The notes: generated by a model from the sequence alone, not told the origin. A stretch of DNA of 64,000 bases from Episyrphus balteatus (GCF_945859705.1 NC_079138.1:4712001-4776000), one strand, 5' to 3'. Positions 21,405-35,753 are shown, counted from the first letter of the stretch. Made by a program: numbers and translations.

Positions 21405-24400
21405 ATTTAAAAAAATGCTGAATACATACAAAAATCTGTTTTTATAATTATTATAATTATATAATTATTATACTCCCTTTAAAAATGCCCTGGGTTCAAA
21501 CATGCTCTTATCTGCCCGGACTTAGGGGGGCATAATTTTCTCAGAATGTCAACATTTTAAACCTGATAAAATGTAACAACTATTCTTTCCTAGATTTGGT
21601 TCCGATTGATTTTTTAAAAATAGAAACTTTTTGTGTCTTGAGTACGGGTACGCTTGGTTTCTTATTTTGTTTTTGGTGGTAAATAAAAACATGAAGAATT
21701 TACAAATATAAATTAGTATTTAGTATTAATTTGAAATTCAATTTTTTGTTTGTTTCTTTTCAAAATGAATCCTGTAGGATAAAATAAAAAAAAAAAATAG
21801 GTATTTATTTTATATGGAATTTTTCGAAAAATAAAAATAAGCTTTGTTTCACTTATAAAATCTAAGCAACACACTGTGAACAAGACGCAGATTATTTCAG
21901 TTTAACGAAATCCTTTCAAGTTTCAAGTATACAAGTATCATAATTTTAGTATTTTGGTTTTTTATCATTAGCTGTGTATCCGTTGGAGTTTACATGCAAA
22001 AAATTTTTTTGCTCTGTGTTGATATTTGGGAAATCCTACTGCGGATAGCTTTGCCAAAAAAACACGCCTATTAAAAAAATTGAATTATTATGCCTATGTA
22101 AAGAGTGCAACCCCAAATGAAACTTTTTTTTCAAACCTGCCTGGTTTGATTGCCCAGGATTAGCCCAGAATAACCCAAGATTTTTGTTCGCTAGCCCACC
22201 TTTAGTTCTAAAATTAAAACGGATTTTTTTTTTCACCTCAAAAATCAAACATTTTTTTTTTCAGGGTATACATTGTTGGTTTTGAGGATAGCCCAATTTT
22301 TTTTCCTTATTCTACCATTTTTTCAAAAGGTACAATAAAAAACTTTTTTTCATATCAGAAACAGAAAAAAATTATGATTTTTTTCCTAAGAAAATATCGA
22401 GGAAAAAAACCTTTAAAACCAGAAAAAATATTTTTTTGTTCAGTGTAAAAATCGTGGTTCGTTTGCCCAAGATTAGCAAAGGTCAACTAATTTCGTTAAT
22501 TTTATAGAAAAAAAAAAAGAAAAAAATAGTACGTATACACCACAGTGACCTTTTTCTTAAATTTATAATTTGGAAAAAGCAAACCCACTGATATGGGCAC
22601 TGCAACTCAAATGTTATTTATTTGACTTAGAATTCTTACTTGATTGAAAGTAGTAATTATAACTTTCCTATATAATTATTATAAAATACCAATAATTTTT
22701 GAAGTGTAAAATTCATTGATTTTTTTTGATTTTTTATGAGAACCTAGAAATGTATAATCTATCCAAACATTTTTCAAAAGCAACAACAAATATTTAAATG
22801 GTATTCTTCAGTATACGAATTGTACACTGTTAAAAATAATTTCGGCGTTGTTTCTTCGAAAATTTGGGTTTATATTATAATGATATTTCTTTTTTTTTTT
22901 TGTTTTTTATTTTAATTTTTTTCTTCCTTTTTATTAAAAAATTAAAAAAAACAATACTGAAAGTGAAAATTCTTTATAAATATAATATTGGTGATATTTT
23001 TGAAAATCAAAATTTTTCAATAATTCATACAGGAACGTTATATGGACTACATTCAAACAAGTAAGAATTCTAAGTAAAATAAATAACATTTTGACGTGAT
23101 AAAGCCTTATAATATATGAACCACGACTGCATCAACGAAAAACTTCAGCTATTTTGTAATTCAAAATTAGCTTATTTAAAAGGCTATAAACCTAAACGTG
23201 GATTATAATGGATTTTTAAAAATTAAATTAATAAATTGATTATAATAACAAAATATTTTCTATAATCTAAGTTGTAGACTGTTTTAGTCGATAGATAAAT
23301 TTGATACAAGAATAGTATAGGTAATGAAAAAATTCTATACAATTTTCAAAACCAAACTATAAACGAAAAATGAAAAAGACCTTCGACAAAGTTGTTATTA
23401 TAGATAGGGAACTTTTTTTTTGACATTATTTTAAAGATATCACTGGAAAGATAATGAAAAAAAAAAAACTAAGCCTCTAAAATGGATTTTTAAAAGCCCT
23501 AGATTTCGAAATATACCTAATTTTTTGAAAAACACCTACTTCCTTAGCTCTTTTTTCTCAAGCATGCGTATACAAAAATTGGATTTCTGACATGATATTC
23601 GACTGAACAACGGGAAAAACAATTACTTTTGCCCTAAATTACACATAACAATACATGCACTTTGATCCGCAAAATGTTAGATTCAAAAATTCCAGAAAAA
23701 TCACTAAATGCCTATAGATAATAATGTTTGAGCCATATAATTAAAGCTGAAATGATAAGCCTTCTGATTATACAAAAAATTCTGATTATTAAAAAAATGA
23801 ACAATCGGGTGATGGAAAGAAAAAAAAAATTATTTAGTTATTTTTTTGTTGTTTTTTTATGAAGACTAATTGCATTAAAAAAATTCCAGCTCTTTTTCTC
23901 GATGTCATACAAACATGATTAAGGTTAATTTTTTCAGTTGAAGTAACAAGCTTTCAGATCTTATAAAATTTGCAGTGAGTTGTCAGTTTAAAATTTTAAC
24001 CAAATCTTGTGCGAAAAAAAGTTAGGTAATTTTTATTGTTTTTTTATGAAAAATTAGTGATTTAAAAAAATCATTATTATACTTTTTACAGAACATAGAC
24101 TTGATTATAGTTTTTTTCTTTACCTATATAATTTTGTTGTAAGCTTTTTAAATGGAAAAAAATTGAAAAAATGATAAAAGAAAAAAAGGTAATTTTTTTT
24201 CAAAAAATTATTCCGTTTTTCTACAAAAAAAAAAATTAATCTGTAGCTTTAGTTATGTAATACTATGGAATATTTCCTACTATTAGCTTATAATTTAAAA
24301 CTAGTTCATATTTAAAGCCATTTTTGATGGTAGGGCATTTTTATTATAAGGAAGGACATAGCATATTAAGATGTAACGTAACGTTAGTATTTAACGAATT

Positions 24401-27400
24401 AAATAAATAAATAAAACAGCCCAGGCTATGGCTCTGCTGTCTGATTGCTTAGTTATTTGCAATTGAAATACCTATTTTGCAGCTGATTCCATAAAAGTCC
24501 AATTAAAAAAAAAAAACGAAATTAACAAATTTTATTCAATTTATATATAAACATTATATTGCGGTGGCGTTGCTGCTGGACATAGTTAGCCTCAAAGGAT
24601 CCAACCGTTTTTGTTTCTTTATTTTTTTATCATGGCTTCCCTCATGAGTGGTCTTAAAAGAGACTCTGATTAGATACTCATTTTTCAGGCAAAGGATTTC
24701 AAAGTATTTTTTTCTTCAATCTCCAATGCAAATTATTTTGTTATTTGAGTTTCAGGACATCATCATCATCCCATTCCATCCATTCTTCAAGTTATTTTCA
24801 GTTCTTTCATCTGTAAATAGAACAAATAACAATTAATAAAACAAAAAAAAAAAAATATTCTTCAACTTGTGCGATAAAGACTATGAATACTTTTTCTAGA
24901 GTCGCTTTTGCTTATTTTATCTTCCCTTAACCAGAAAAAAAAAAAAAAAAAACAAAACTCACTCAATCTCATCAGAAATGACAGGATAAACCATTTCTTG
25001 ATCATGCCTGCCACACTCCCCCTCTCTGACCATGTCTTATAATTTTTTTTTTTCTTCTTCTTCTTCAATATATATTTTTAACATAAACTGTAAAGGGACT
25101 CAATGGTTGGTTTTCGTTTTTCATTCTTATTTTGATTTTTTTTTTTCTAAACCTATTTTTTTTTTTTTTTTTATATACCTATATACAAACTAATACATTT
25201 ATATATACCAAAAACCTATACAGATTTAAAAGAGTTTATTTTAATGTTGTGAATATTTTTGTATAAATTTAAGTGGAAAGGGGACTTAAGGGCGTTGACA
25301 AAAAGTACTGGATGGGGGAGAAATTACAAAAGCAAGGACGAGGACAGAGTCCAAGAATAAAATTTTTAGAAATTGCCTTTCGCCTCGAAAATAAGCTAAA
25401 GAATTAAATAGGCGCGCAATAATAAAAAAAAAAAAAATCTGCAATTTCGTCTTTTAACGTTCGTTTTTTGTTAGGTAAAGACTTGTTATAGTAAAGAAGG
25501 GTTCAGAGGAGGAGATTTGATGAATTTTACTTTCTTATATTCAACGAACTAGAAAAAAAAAATACCAACCCTATAAATCAATTTTATTTTGTAGGTAAAT
25601 AGAAAAAAAAAAAAATGTAAGCAATATGAAAAATCATCCCTTGTTTTTTTTTTTCTAACCCTTATGTACCTAATGCTTATGGGTGTATATTTTCGATTTG
25701 GAAAGTGGAAAGGGTAACGAATTTAAAATTTCCAATTCCGTTTTTTTTTTTTATACTCAAGCTATTCATCATAATTTTTATATTTGTAGATATCTACTTC
25801 ACAATAATTGAGGTTACAATATCAAGTACCTACGAACTCAAAAGTAACTAAACTTAACTTTTAAATTCATCCCTAACTACCCACATGATCTTGTAAGATT
25901 TAAGCGTCATTTTAATTTTTTTTTTTTAAAGTTCAGGGAGTTTTGTATAGTTATGTCCTTTAAAGGACTGAGTAAGAAAAAGCGGCTACAAAATAACGAA
26001 AAAATCAGATAAAAATATTAATTTTTCTTGTTTAGTCTCTCTGGCAATTATTGAACATAAAAACGTTCTAATTCTTTTAATATATAAAATTATTAGTAGA
26101 CCGACGACTAGGTTTCGGGTATGACTATACCCTATTTTTCAGACCAACATATTGTCTAACATTTCCAAAACAAAAGTTATTGAATCAAAACGGTGTGCAA
26201 ATCAACGCTAATTGAAATTTTCGGAGACACCATTTTTACCCAACTATAAAATAATGATCCAAATAAGCTTTTTATTACGATTCATTATCTTATAAAATTC
26301 CTATTTAACTCTTATAAACCATTTTAAATTGTTTTGGTTCACAATCATTAAATACACATTCAAAGTCACGAAATTAAAATAACTAACCTATCTCTAATCA
26401 AACATATTGTATAGAAGAGACCTTGAAAATGATTTTTTTTTTTTTTCCTTTCTACGCCAGACAAACATTTTACTCAAAATCAAATAAAAACACACATACG
26501 CTTGAGTATAAGACGCAAGACGACGACGACGACGACCTTCTTTAAGTTCATGCATACCCCCATCATCACGTGCAAAATACTTCAAACATATTTGGTATCA
26601 CGACCACCCTCTACATGTTGGTTACAATATAATGTTTTCTACATACATGGTGAATAAACCCTCATATAAGGCTTTGAACTCTGAACATGTGTGTTATCAC
26701 ACTGTTATTTAAATGAAGAAAGAAGTTACTTTAATTTATGACAACACAGGTCAATTAAATTTACAAAAATCAATAGTTTTTTTTATTAATTTTTTGAGAA
26801 GTTTTGCGATTTTTTTCGAATTTGAATTGATTTTTTTTCTATAGCAATCAAGCTTTTTGATTGAGATTTTTATGTAATTTTGTAGCAAATAAGAAAAAAT
26901 TGGAATATCACATCAGCATAAATCATCATAGGTCAGCTCATCATGAGAAAAGTCATCACAAGGTTTTTTTGGAACGAATATATTTTTCATTTTATTTAGC
27001 TATCAATATTGGCTAATCCTTATTAGCAGCTGTGTGTAGTAATAAGTTAAATTCAGTTGAAATCCTCCAGAAACGTCATGTTTTTGATATTTTTTAAAAT
27101 TAAAATACTATAAGGTTCCAATTTATTCACTCTTCATTATATTTAAAGACTCAATTAAAAATTAGAAAACTGTCAAATTGCATACAAATTTGAAAATTTC
27201 CCTTTAAATGTGAATAAATTGGACTAAGGTCCTTAAAATATACTTTTGAAAGAATGTTCCCTGTGGTTTCAAATTTAAATATCTCAAAAACATGCAAAAA
27301 GTCAGATTTTAGCATAAGGTATACAAATACTATTATTTAAAAAAAAAAAACGATACATAACAATAATGAAAAAATATAATTTCTTGAAATTTAAAAACCA

Positions 27401-27600
27401 AAATATCTTAAAAAATATCTAAAAAATCTTATTTCAGATCACCGAAACCATTTGGAAACCCTTTGGATGTTAGCGGCACCTTAAATAAGTCAGTGTAATA
27501 TAAAGTATTCCTGTTTGTTTCAATATTATTTTTGTCTTTGTAAAAAAATATACATAAATAAATTTGTTTGAAAACTTTGTTTTTGAAATTCATTCAAATC
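21405..27600. other. Long AT-rich gene-free stretch
   Basis: No coding-like frame with plausible codon use is seen. Poly-A and poly-T runs of 10-20 bases are frequent, and (GAC)n-like codons appear near 26520. Scattered motifs such as TACACCACAGTG at about 22535 echo the 15738-17060 satellite. Sequence near 25260-25560 and 26330-26700 looks unique and slightly richer in G and C. Confidence 0.4.
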
Positions 27601-27639
27601 TAGCAAGAAACAACTTTATTATATTTGAAAAATAAATAA

Positions 27640-29655
27640 AGTTTAAATTTGGATATTTCGATTGCCCTTTATTGCTTATATCCTAATTTTTAAATTTTAA
27701 TCAATAACGCTTACATTTTTTTGCTTTGCGAGTTAAAAAAAGTTCTAAAATGTTTTTAAAGTACCTATTTAATTTTCAAAACATCTCCAAATTTGACTGA
27801 TTAATTTTTTATGGTTAAAATAGCATAGTCCAAAGCACTGTCAAAACATACTTAACTTTAAAAGCAAAATGTAGCCAAAGAGGAAAAATGAATCTCCTCA
27901 ACTTTTCTGTGAATCATTCAAAATCTTGTTTTTGTTGGTTGATTGTCTCCAAAGTGTAGTGTTTTTGCAACTCCGATAAACTTAAGAATTTTATATACAC
28001 AATAGGGTGTGTCACTTTTGAATGGCCGAAAAAAAGTAGGTACTCTAATTTTGCAATGTAATAGTGGTCTAAATGATTTTTGTATGCTGATTCCGAATCC
28101 GAAGTCAGAATCGATCTAGCACGTCACGTTTTTTAGATATTCCCGTTAGAAAATCTCAAAAACCCATTTTTTTTTCTGTTTTCGAAGAAATATTTTGGCC
28201 TAATGTAATATTTTTCAATTAAAATTGTTACGTTTTCTAAAAGAACTTATTTTTTTCTTTCAAATTCAGTTTTAATCTTCTCAATATCTCTTTTCTTCTC
28301 CGAGATATCTTAATTTAAGTAAGTTTAGTAGGTTTGGCATATCTTATCATAAAAAAAACTGATCTCTAAAAATTAATATATCTTTCTCCCTAGAACAAAA
28401 ATATACTTTTCTAATGGACTTTAGTGTGCTGATTTTGAATCCGAACTAAAGAAATTTTGGTCAGCTCTGGTTTGTGAAATATAGTAGTTTTTATTAAGAT
28501 TTTCTAAGAAAAAACTTGAATTTGTGATACTTTAATGCGAATATCTTAAAATCCTCACGTTATAGAATTTTTTTGACTTCGGATTCTAACTCAGCACATC
28601 AAAAACTATTTTGTTTCTAGGAGAAACAAATCTGAAGCTTTACAAGGCAGTTTATCGAATGGTTTATTAGAAATAAGATATTTCTAAATAGATAAATAGT
28701 ATATAAAATTTTATCATGGTTTTCTTTACATATTTGACTTTTTAAATATAATGGGCGTTGATATTTTACATTTTCTATAATTAAGGTGCTTTTGTTCATG
28801 TTGGATTTACTAAAAAGTAAAGGATTTCGATATATGTGCTTTTTTTATAAATCAGTATTTTAAAATATGAGTAAACATTAATGTAAAAGGACATATTTGG
28901 TGCCAATCGATAGGCCATATTACGAGGAATAAGTCCTCAGAATTTGAGCTCAATGCTACAAATAGTTTTAATTTTGCACGAGTTCAAATAAATCTAAAAG
29001 GTTGATTTTTTTAGAAACTACCCACATTTTTCAAAAATCATTTTTACAAAAAAGGGTACCTGATAGAATTTTTCTGAAACCAGATTTAGATTCAGGAAAG
29101 TCTAATATTTCATAATATCAAAAAATTATTTGAAGGAGAAAAAGAAGTTAAACTTTGCAGACCAGTGTAATATGTAAACAAAATTCATAATATCGTTCGT
29201 CTTTGGATCGCTCAAATCGGTTGAAGGTGTAAGGAAAAAAACGATTTTATATGAACAAATGTTTTTTTTCCTTCGCGTATTATTTCGCAGCTTCTTTACT
29301 TAGTATTCCATTTCAACATATATAAGCTTAAATATTTAATAAATTTGTTTTTGTATTCAAACGGCGCAATTAAAAAAAGGAAAACATTTATTTCAAAAAT
29401 CTCTTTAAAAATTCAAATTTCTTCGATTTCTTCCTATATTTTGAGCGAGCCAAAGATATTAATTAAAATGAAAATTGTAAACGCAGGATTTATTTTTGAT
29501 AAGTAATGTAACTTCTTAAAGCTCTATTACATTTGGAAATTCCATACTTTAGCATTTTGACACACCCTAATACACAACCTTCTAATTCTATTCGATTATG
29601 TGATTTATATTAAAAAGAGGGCCATTTTAGCTTGTTGGGCCTTATTAGGCCACCT
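27640..29655. mobile_element. Old pogo-like element split by a mariner-like insertion
   Basis: The flanks of 28005-29567 match the element at 57008-57851. On the left, GAGTTAAAAAAA and GTCTCCNNANTGTAGTNTTT correspond to 57135 and 57345. On the right, CTTCTAATTNTNTTCGATT and GGCCATTTTAG correspond to 57790-57840. The right end reads AGGCCACCTTCCC, the same terminus as at 57008 and 57851. The left terminus is not preserved. It is heavily diverged and non-coding. Confidence 0.65.
28005..29567. mobile_element. Mariner-like non-autonomous element, 1.56 kb
   Basis: The ends GGGTGTGTCACTTTTG and CATTTTGACACACCC are inverted copies. TA dinucleotides at 28003-28004 and 29568-29569 are consistent with a Tc1/mariner TA target. 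No transposase-like frame is seen. It lies within an older repeat. Confidence 0.78.
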
Positions 29656-29899
29656 TCCCTTGATTTTTTCATCCATTACCCACATGAACATAAAATGTAT
29701 CAAAGTGGTAAGCATTTCCAAAGCTGTACTGATAATTTTCCTCTCATATTAATATAGTTTTCAATCATCATAAAACTGAAAAAACTGTCTCTGAGTTGGT
29801 CATATAAAAGTAGTTTTTGAATGATTTTGTTTGAACGAAAAAAAAAAATACATCATTTTCTATTTACTGGCAACTAAAAAAGAGTTTTACGAAAATAAA

Positions 29900-31400
29900 C
29901 ATCAAGAACCAATGAATAATTCCTTTCTTAAATGTTTTGATGTTGCTTTTTTTGTATGTGTGTGTGTTGGCCATGAAGAATGTTTTTTTGTGTTTTACTA
30001 ACTGATATAATTCAAGTGAATACAATTCCATGCCATGGTCGGTTTCATTAGTTTTTTTTTTTTTTTTTGTTACCCATCGCCATCAGGAAAGCATTTGCGC
30101 TCATTGCATTCCTCCTTCTTTCCCATTGATTGCTCCGGATAAAGGGCTCAAATGTAAAGAACGAAACACGCGCTATCAATCTACCCACATTGCCATCGCA
30201 CCACCACCACCACCACCACCTCGTTTAAGATCGGGCGTTTTTTCTTTCCACCCTCATTAAATATTCTTCCTTTTTTTATCAACATCGTATCGTCCGTTTG
30301 TTTGTCGCCGAGGAGCCAAAAGCATCCTAACAGTTCTTTATATTGTTCTAACCAAAAGCTCTTCTTAAGATTTCAAAAAAAAATACAAAAAAAAAAAAGC
30401 AGCAGCAACATTCCTACACTAACTTGCTATGAAAATTATACAAAAAGATGAGAGATAGATAGGTCCTTTCTGATACTATTTTTTTGCTGCTTTAAATGCC
30501 ATTTCATTTTATGTTCATTTATCCTGTCCTTCTGCCATGTACATAAACTTTTTTTTTATTTTTATTTTTTTTTTTTTAGTTCTTTATTTTAATGGTGTAC
30601 TGTTGGATAGTCGTTTTTTTTTTTTTGATTTTCTTCTACTCCTTTTCTTTGAATAATTCTGTTTTTCTTTAAATCTATCTCTTTCTTTTATGCCCATGGC
30701 CCCCAATTGGAAAAGATGAAATTAAGAAACAGCAAAAGCAAGTGGCGGGAGAGAAAAAAATAAAAATACACACACTTTTTCACTTTGCTGTTGGGATGGA
30801 CGATACCCGTCGACCGTCCGTCCGTCCGTCGTCGTCGATCCTAAACGAATTATTTCACCTCCCCAAGCCACATCTCTCGTTGACTAATGCCCATCACCCA
30901 CCCGTACCCGATCACCACCCCCATCCATTTCCATCGTCATCCATATCCACCCACAGGACTATTTAATATTGCTTTGTGTGTCGTTACGAAAAATATAAGC
31001 AATTATAAAAATGGCTTCAATTCTTCCGCTCCATCACCATCAAGTTTTTCAGTTTTGTCGGGAAATCGAGCAGCAGGAGAAAAAGACAATGAGTTTTGGA
31101 AGAAATCATCGCCATCATCATCATCGTCCTCCAACTCCTCATCGGAAGCCCTTCTTCCAATTTTTGTCCTCTATGCTGTGAATTTGTATGTCCTGGCGTG
31201 TTATTCATTGAAAAAAGGGACCTTTGTTTTATGCGGGAGTATTTTTTTTTTTTTAGTTTTTTTTCAACTTTCAACTTCTTTCTCGTCCACTTTCTTCGCA
31301 ATTTTTTGGCTTCGTCTTAGTTATTTTGTGTTCTAAAAAAGCCCAGCGATTTTTGTTTTATTTATTTGTTGATGCTATTTTTTTTTTTTATTTGGTGCTG
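29900..31400. other. Unique sequence with trinucleotide runs, no convincing exon
   Basis: GC content rises. There are CAC runs near 30200, GTCC/CCGT runs near 30815-30840, and CATCATCATCG/TCC runs near 31110-31150. Open frames of up to 149 codons are low-complexity Pro, His, Ser and Phe sequences lacking protein-like composition or paired splice sites. It could be intronic, UTR or regulatory sequence. Confidence 0.4.
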
Positions 31401-32726
31401 TTAAAGAGATGCCCAGTGCCGCATTTTGTACCTAACCTATATTCAATTGAGTTCGAATTTTATTTTTTTTTTTTTTGCTCAATTTGGTCATATTAATTCA
31501 TGAGAATCAACAAGAACGAGCATTTATTTGACATATTTGAAAAAGAAAATAGCAAATCAACAATTTTGCTTCTATAAAGTTGTACAGGAGCAACAAAATT
31601 GTTTGTCGGGTACTCTTTTAAAAAATTAAGTTTTTTCTCAGCCAAAGCCAAAGTCTAAATACTCCTTAATGATATTAGTCGTGTTTTGTAGTAACCTTGT
31701 AAAATTTACAACAACAAATGATAGCCTAGGATAATAAAAAATATTTGATTAATGTGGTTTACAGAGATTTTTTTTTATAAATTTTTATACAAAAAAGGAT
31801 AAATAATTACAATTATCAATTGATATTTGATAAATGCTGAAATTTGATATTTTAAAATAATCGAATCTTTTAATTACATTTTAATTAATATACCAATTGG
31901 TTTCAATATGTGTTTTAAAAAAAACTTTTATCAACTATCAATTGGTAGTTGTAATGAGTTAACATAAAAACACTATTATTATTAATGATTTGTGTATCCT
32001 AGTCATGTCAAAATGTCCACTAAATTAAAATATACACCATCTAACTACAAGGCGGCAGACATTTCAAATCCGTTACTCTTGATAACTGTGGTGGTTTGAT
32101 TGCGCATCCCCCATTCAATAGGCTACCAAGTAGTATCTTTATATACGAAAGCAATCAACGTTCAAACCCTAAATAACCCCAAAAAGAAATGGTTGTTGCT
32201 TATGAAATAAACAAAAAATAGGAAAAGAAAAAGAATAAGTAAGAAGAATGTACATAAATACAGAGGTACATAACGGTTTATGCAAATATTGGACTAGAAC
32301 AAAGTTTTTTTTTTTTTGTAATTAATTCTTCTTTTTTTTATATTTAAGTAGGAAAGATACTTAAACTTCAGTTTATGGATGCTTTTTAAAAAAAATACTT
32401 GTCCAATTAACTGATACTTGGCATAATTCAATGTGCACCAATATAATCGTTTTTTTTAGAATAAGGTTTTTAAGGAACAGTAAAGTAGCATTATTTTTTT
32501 CTATTGTAAACTGAATTACCCAATAATTTTTAAAGTTTCAGTTATTTGAGATTTTTGCTTGTCATGCTCTATAATTTCTAGGTTTTGTTATAAATTATAT
32601 AGCTTGTTTGGCTAAATAAACTAAAAAAAAAAAAAGGTTGACGCGAATTTATTTTTCAATTAAAAATAAAATTTATCATTTATAGGTACCTATGGCATCA
32701 TAATAAAAAACTTTTTTATTTAAATG

Positions 32727-33085
32727 TATTGGTTTCGTGTCAAAAAAAATTTCCAGGTTTTAATCAATCATAGTCGGCCTTTCCCCTTAATCAACCAAAT
32801 GTCTTTAAAATTTATATGGAGGCAACTCTTAGAATCTACAAGTTAAGCCAGAACTATAATTGGCGGATAGAGTCGGAAGCTACTGTCAATTGTTGTTGTT
32901 TTCCATAAGTTTTCATCCGACGAGTGCGCTCGCAACCGCACTCGACGGATGAAAACTTATGGAAAACAACAACAATTGACATTAGCATCCGACTCCATCC
33001 GCCAATTATAGTTCTGGCTTTAACTAACATAAAAGTGCTTTGAACTGCAAGAACGAGTAAGTCCATTTATGCATTTTATTTTTTG
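32727..33085 (+). repeat. Dispersed repeat family B, copy interrupted by a hairpin element
   Basis: Starts at TATTGGTTTCGTGTC and resumes after 33022 as ACTAACATAAAAGTGCTTTG. The central half of the family, including the CGTCTG run, has been deleted. The insertion between the two parts is the 174-bp element at 32846-33019. Confidence 0.75.
32846..33019. mobile_element. Near-perfect hairpin MITE, 174 bp
   Basis: Two 83-base arms are inverted copies with four mismatches around an 8-base loop. The ends are AGCCAGAACT and AGTTCTGGCT. It is flanked by TTA at 32843-32845 and 33020-33022; the empty site is predicted from intact family B copies (CTACAAGT.AACTAACATAAA). A 3-bp TWA duplication suits PIF/Harbinger; TTAA read as a 4-bp site is the alternative but makes the ends uneven. 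Confidence 0.88.
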
Positions 33086-33171
33086 GACGTTGTGGACGTG
33101 CCTGTAGCACGTAGGTATCAATTTTTTCAAGAAAAGATGTGAGCTATAGTTTATAATAATAAAATCAGCAA

Positions 33172-33734
33172 AAATAAAATGCACGACTGGGGTCGCACGT
33201 ACTTACTCTTGCAGTTCAAAGCACTTTAATGTTAGTCTACTTATAGATTTTAAAAGCTGGCTCTAAATTAAAAAAAAATTAATATTGGGGAAGAGCCGAC
33301 ATTTATTGTAAAATTTTGTTAAATGAAAAAATTTTTTTTTGTTATTTGACTTTTTTGAGAAAAAATAAAAATTCAGTTTTATTGCCACTGCTTTAAATAT
33401 TACGTATACAAAGTTTAATCAAAATCGTTAGAGCCATTTTCGAGAAATTCGCAATATCGTATTTTTTCTAAATACGTTCTAAACGAGATATAAAAAAACA
33501 AAAAAAAAAAAACACTTTTAGAATTCCATAAAAATCATCTGTACCAAATTTGAAGAAAATCCGTCCACCCGTTTAGGCTGTGGAAATGTGTACAGATGGA
33601 CGCACAGACGGACGGACGGACGGAATTGCCGGACCCACTTTTTCATAATTCTCCATCATCGTAATGTTGGTTTTGATTAAAACCTCAATTTTTTTTTTCG
33701 ACACGAAACCAGTACTTGCCCTATAGAGCAAGTA
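33172..33734 (-). repeat. Dispersed repeat family B, copy 2
   Basis: Minus-strand copy: from GCACGACTGGGGTCGCACGT on the left to CCTATAGAGCAAGTA on the right. It contains the ACAGACGGACGGACGGACGG run and matches 13435-13940 almost throughout, the most complete pair of the family. Confidence 0.82.
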
Positions 33735-35236
33735 AAAATCTCTGTACTACCTTTTGACTAAATTTTCTTGGAAAAGGCTGCAGAAATTATTATTTTGATG
33801 TTTTTCCAGAATAAGTACAACAAAAAAAACTTTCAAGCTATTTTTAACTTAAAAAAAAAAATAAATAAAAAAAAAAAGTTTTACTTTTTTTCCAAAAAAT
33901 TCAATTTTTTAATATCGCACCCTCTTTTATATAAGATAGGAGTTTGAAAATTCAACAATATGATACCAATAGGATGCGGAATCAAAGTAGAAGGTGGCCC
34001 GATGACTTTTTGAAATTTTTATTTTTCCCAAACAAGCTTGGACCACCTTAATGTCTATGCATATTAGAGATTAGGGTCAATGAATGATTGACATACATAA
34101 TTTGGTCATACTAATCCATAAGAATCAACCTGAACGAACATTTATTTGACAAACTTGTATCATCATTTTTTGTATATACCTACCTTGGGACAACTAGGCT
34201 ATATTTTTCCAAGTTTTAACCAAAATAATTTTTTTTCACGAGATCAAAAATGAGATAATTTCGGAAATTAGGTCAGTTCGAATTTCAAATTTATAAAAAA
34301 CTCTTATACTCTTATTTGGATTACAGGCTATAAGTCATAAAAATCTATTATCTATCTATAATCTAATCTATTCCTTGTTTTAGCTGAATCCAGTTATTTT
34401 GGTTAAAAGACTTTGAAAAGTTGTCTCAAAATTTTGATAAAAACAAATACGTACGTAAAATTTAATTTTTATTAAGGGCGCCTTCAATCTTTACGGATGA
34501 GACACTTGTACTAAAATGAATTTATTGTTTCCCTTTCTAATCTATGTCAAAAGTAGAATTTGTCAATTTCAACTATATATCAACCATAATATGGGATCTT
34601 GAATATTTTTGAAAAAGGCATAGGTAGCCTTGTTGTCGTCACGGGTGGGACAAAAAGGAATTAATTTTGAAGTATTTACTTTAAGAATTGGACATTTTAC
34701 GTGCAAATCGTTCTGCAAGATTTTTCTTAAACTCAGTAAAATACGAGATCTGAAAACCTATAATGTAGTGTATATTAAAAAAAATAACCTGAACTTTAAA
34801 GTAAAAGTATTACTACATAATCTTTGAACAACAACAACAAAACACCAGGGAAAGAGCAGCTTGACTTAAAGAGGTTTTTGAGCATTCAATTGAGCAACCA
34901 ACAAAGTACTCAATTAACCTCTAGTTTTTACCCCTTTGATCATTAAAAACACCATTGTACAATTCAAGTTGTTTTTATTATGAAAATTTTTAAAACACTT
35001 ATTCAAAAATAATATTTGAAATTTGTTAACTATTTTATGGCCATTTGCTGAAACGAAACTTAAATAAAATTTATGTTGAACATAAACTTTTATTCCCTAC
35101 TTTTTCCTCTGCGTAAACTGTCACATAAAGATTTACCTATGTAGAAATTAAATGCTTAAGTTTCGATTCAGCAAATGGCTCTTAGTTTTGAATAATAATC
35201 TTATAATAATTTCTGTGTCAAGCATAATATAGAGTA
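33735..35236. other. AT-rich sequence without recognised genes
   Basis: No coding-like frame is seen. GGCGCCTTCAATC at about 34488 resembles the GGCGCCTT motifs at 38800-39120. Confidence 0.4.
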
Positions 35237-35753
35237 AGTGTGGCAAATATGGTTCACGTGGGTAATATGGCCCACCAATATATTTTCCAAACACTCCAGA
35301 CCAGTATATCCATTTTGTTTTCCTTGCTTGTAATTTTTTGTTAAGAATTCTTCTATAAAGTAGCGTTAAATATTATTCAAATTTGTGTGAATCTCTAACA
35401 TTAAAAAATATATTAAATATGTGTGTTTAAGATGACCTACGTAGTGAAATTATTCAATGGGCCATAGTAAATTTTGCTTTTGTTAAACTTAAGTTCCTCG
35501 AAAAAAAACCATTTGACATGGTTGACAATATGAAACGCCTGGTGGGCCATATTAGCCGGTTTTTTTTCGAAAATGAATTATTAATTTCCTTCGCAGTTTT
35601 GTCTTTTACTTTTTATTTTTTTTTTTTTTTTGATTAATTAAATCTGATAAATATTGAAGTAAAAATAATTGTTAAAACTGATTTCAAAAGAAACAAAATT
35701 AATTAAATTTAAATGGTAATGGTTTCACTGTAAAAGGTGGGCCATATTTGCCT
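35237..35753. mobile_element. TA-flanked MITE with GGCAAATATGG ends
   Basis: The left end is AGTGTGGCAAATATGG and the right end CCATATTTGCCT, inverted apart from a 3-base gap, with TA outside both. GGTAATATGGCCCACC lies just inside. Related fragments occur near 3163-3330 and 44755-44800. It is non-coding. Confidence 0.7.

Noticed and set aside
30887..31336. 149-codon frame with Ser-rich run
   Set aside because: Low-complexity translation of CAT/TCC repeats and T tracts; overlapping frames on both strands are equally open.
32854..33066. 70-codon minus-strand frame
   Set aside because: Lies across the 174-bp hairpin element; no coding support.
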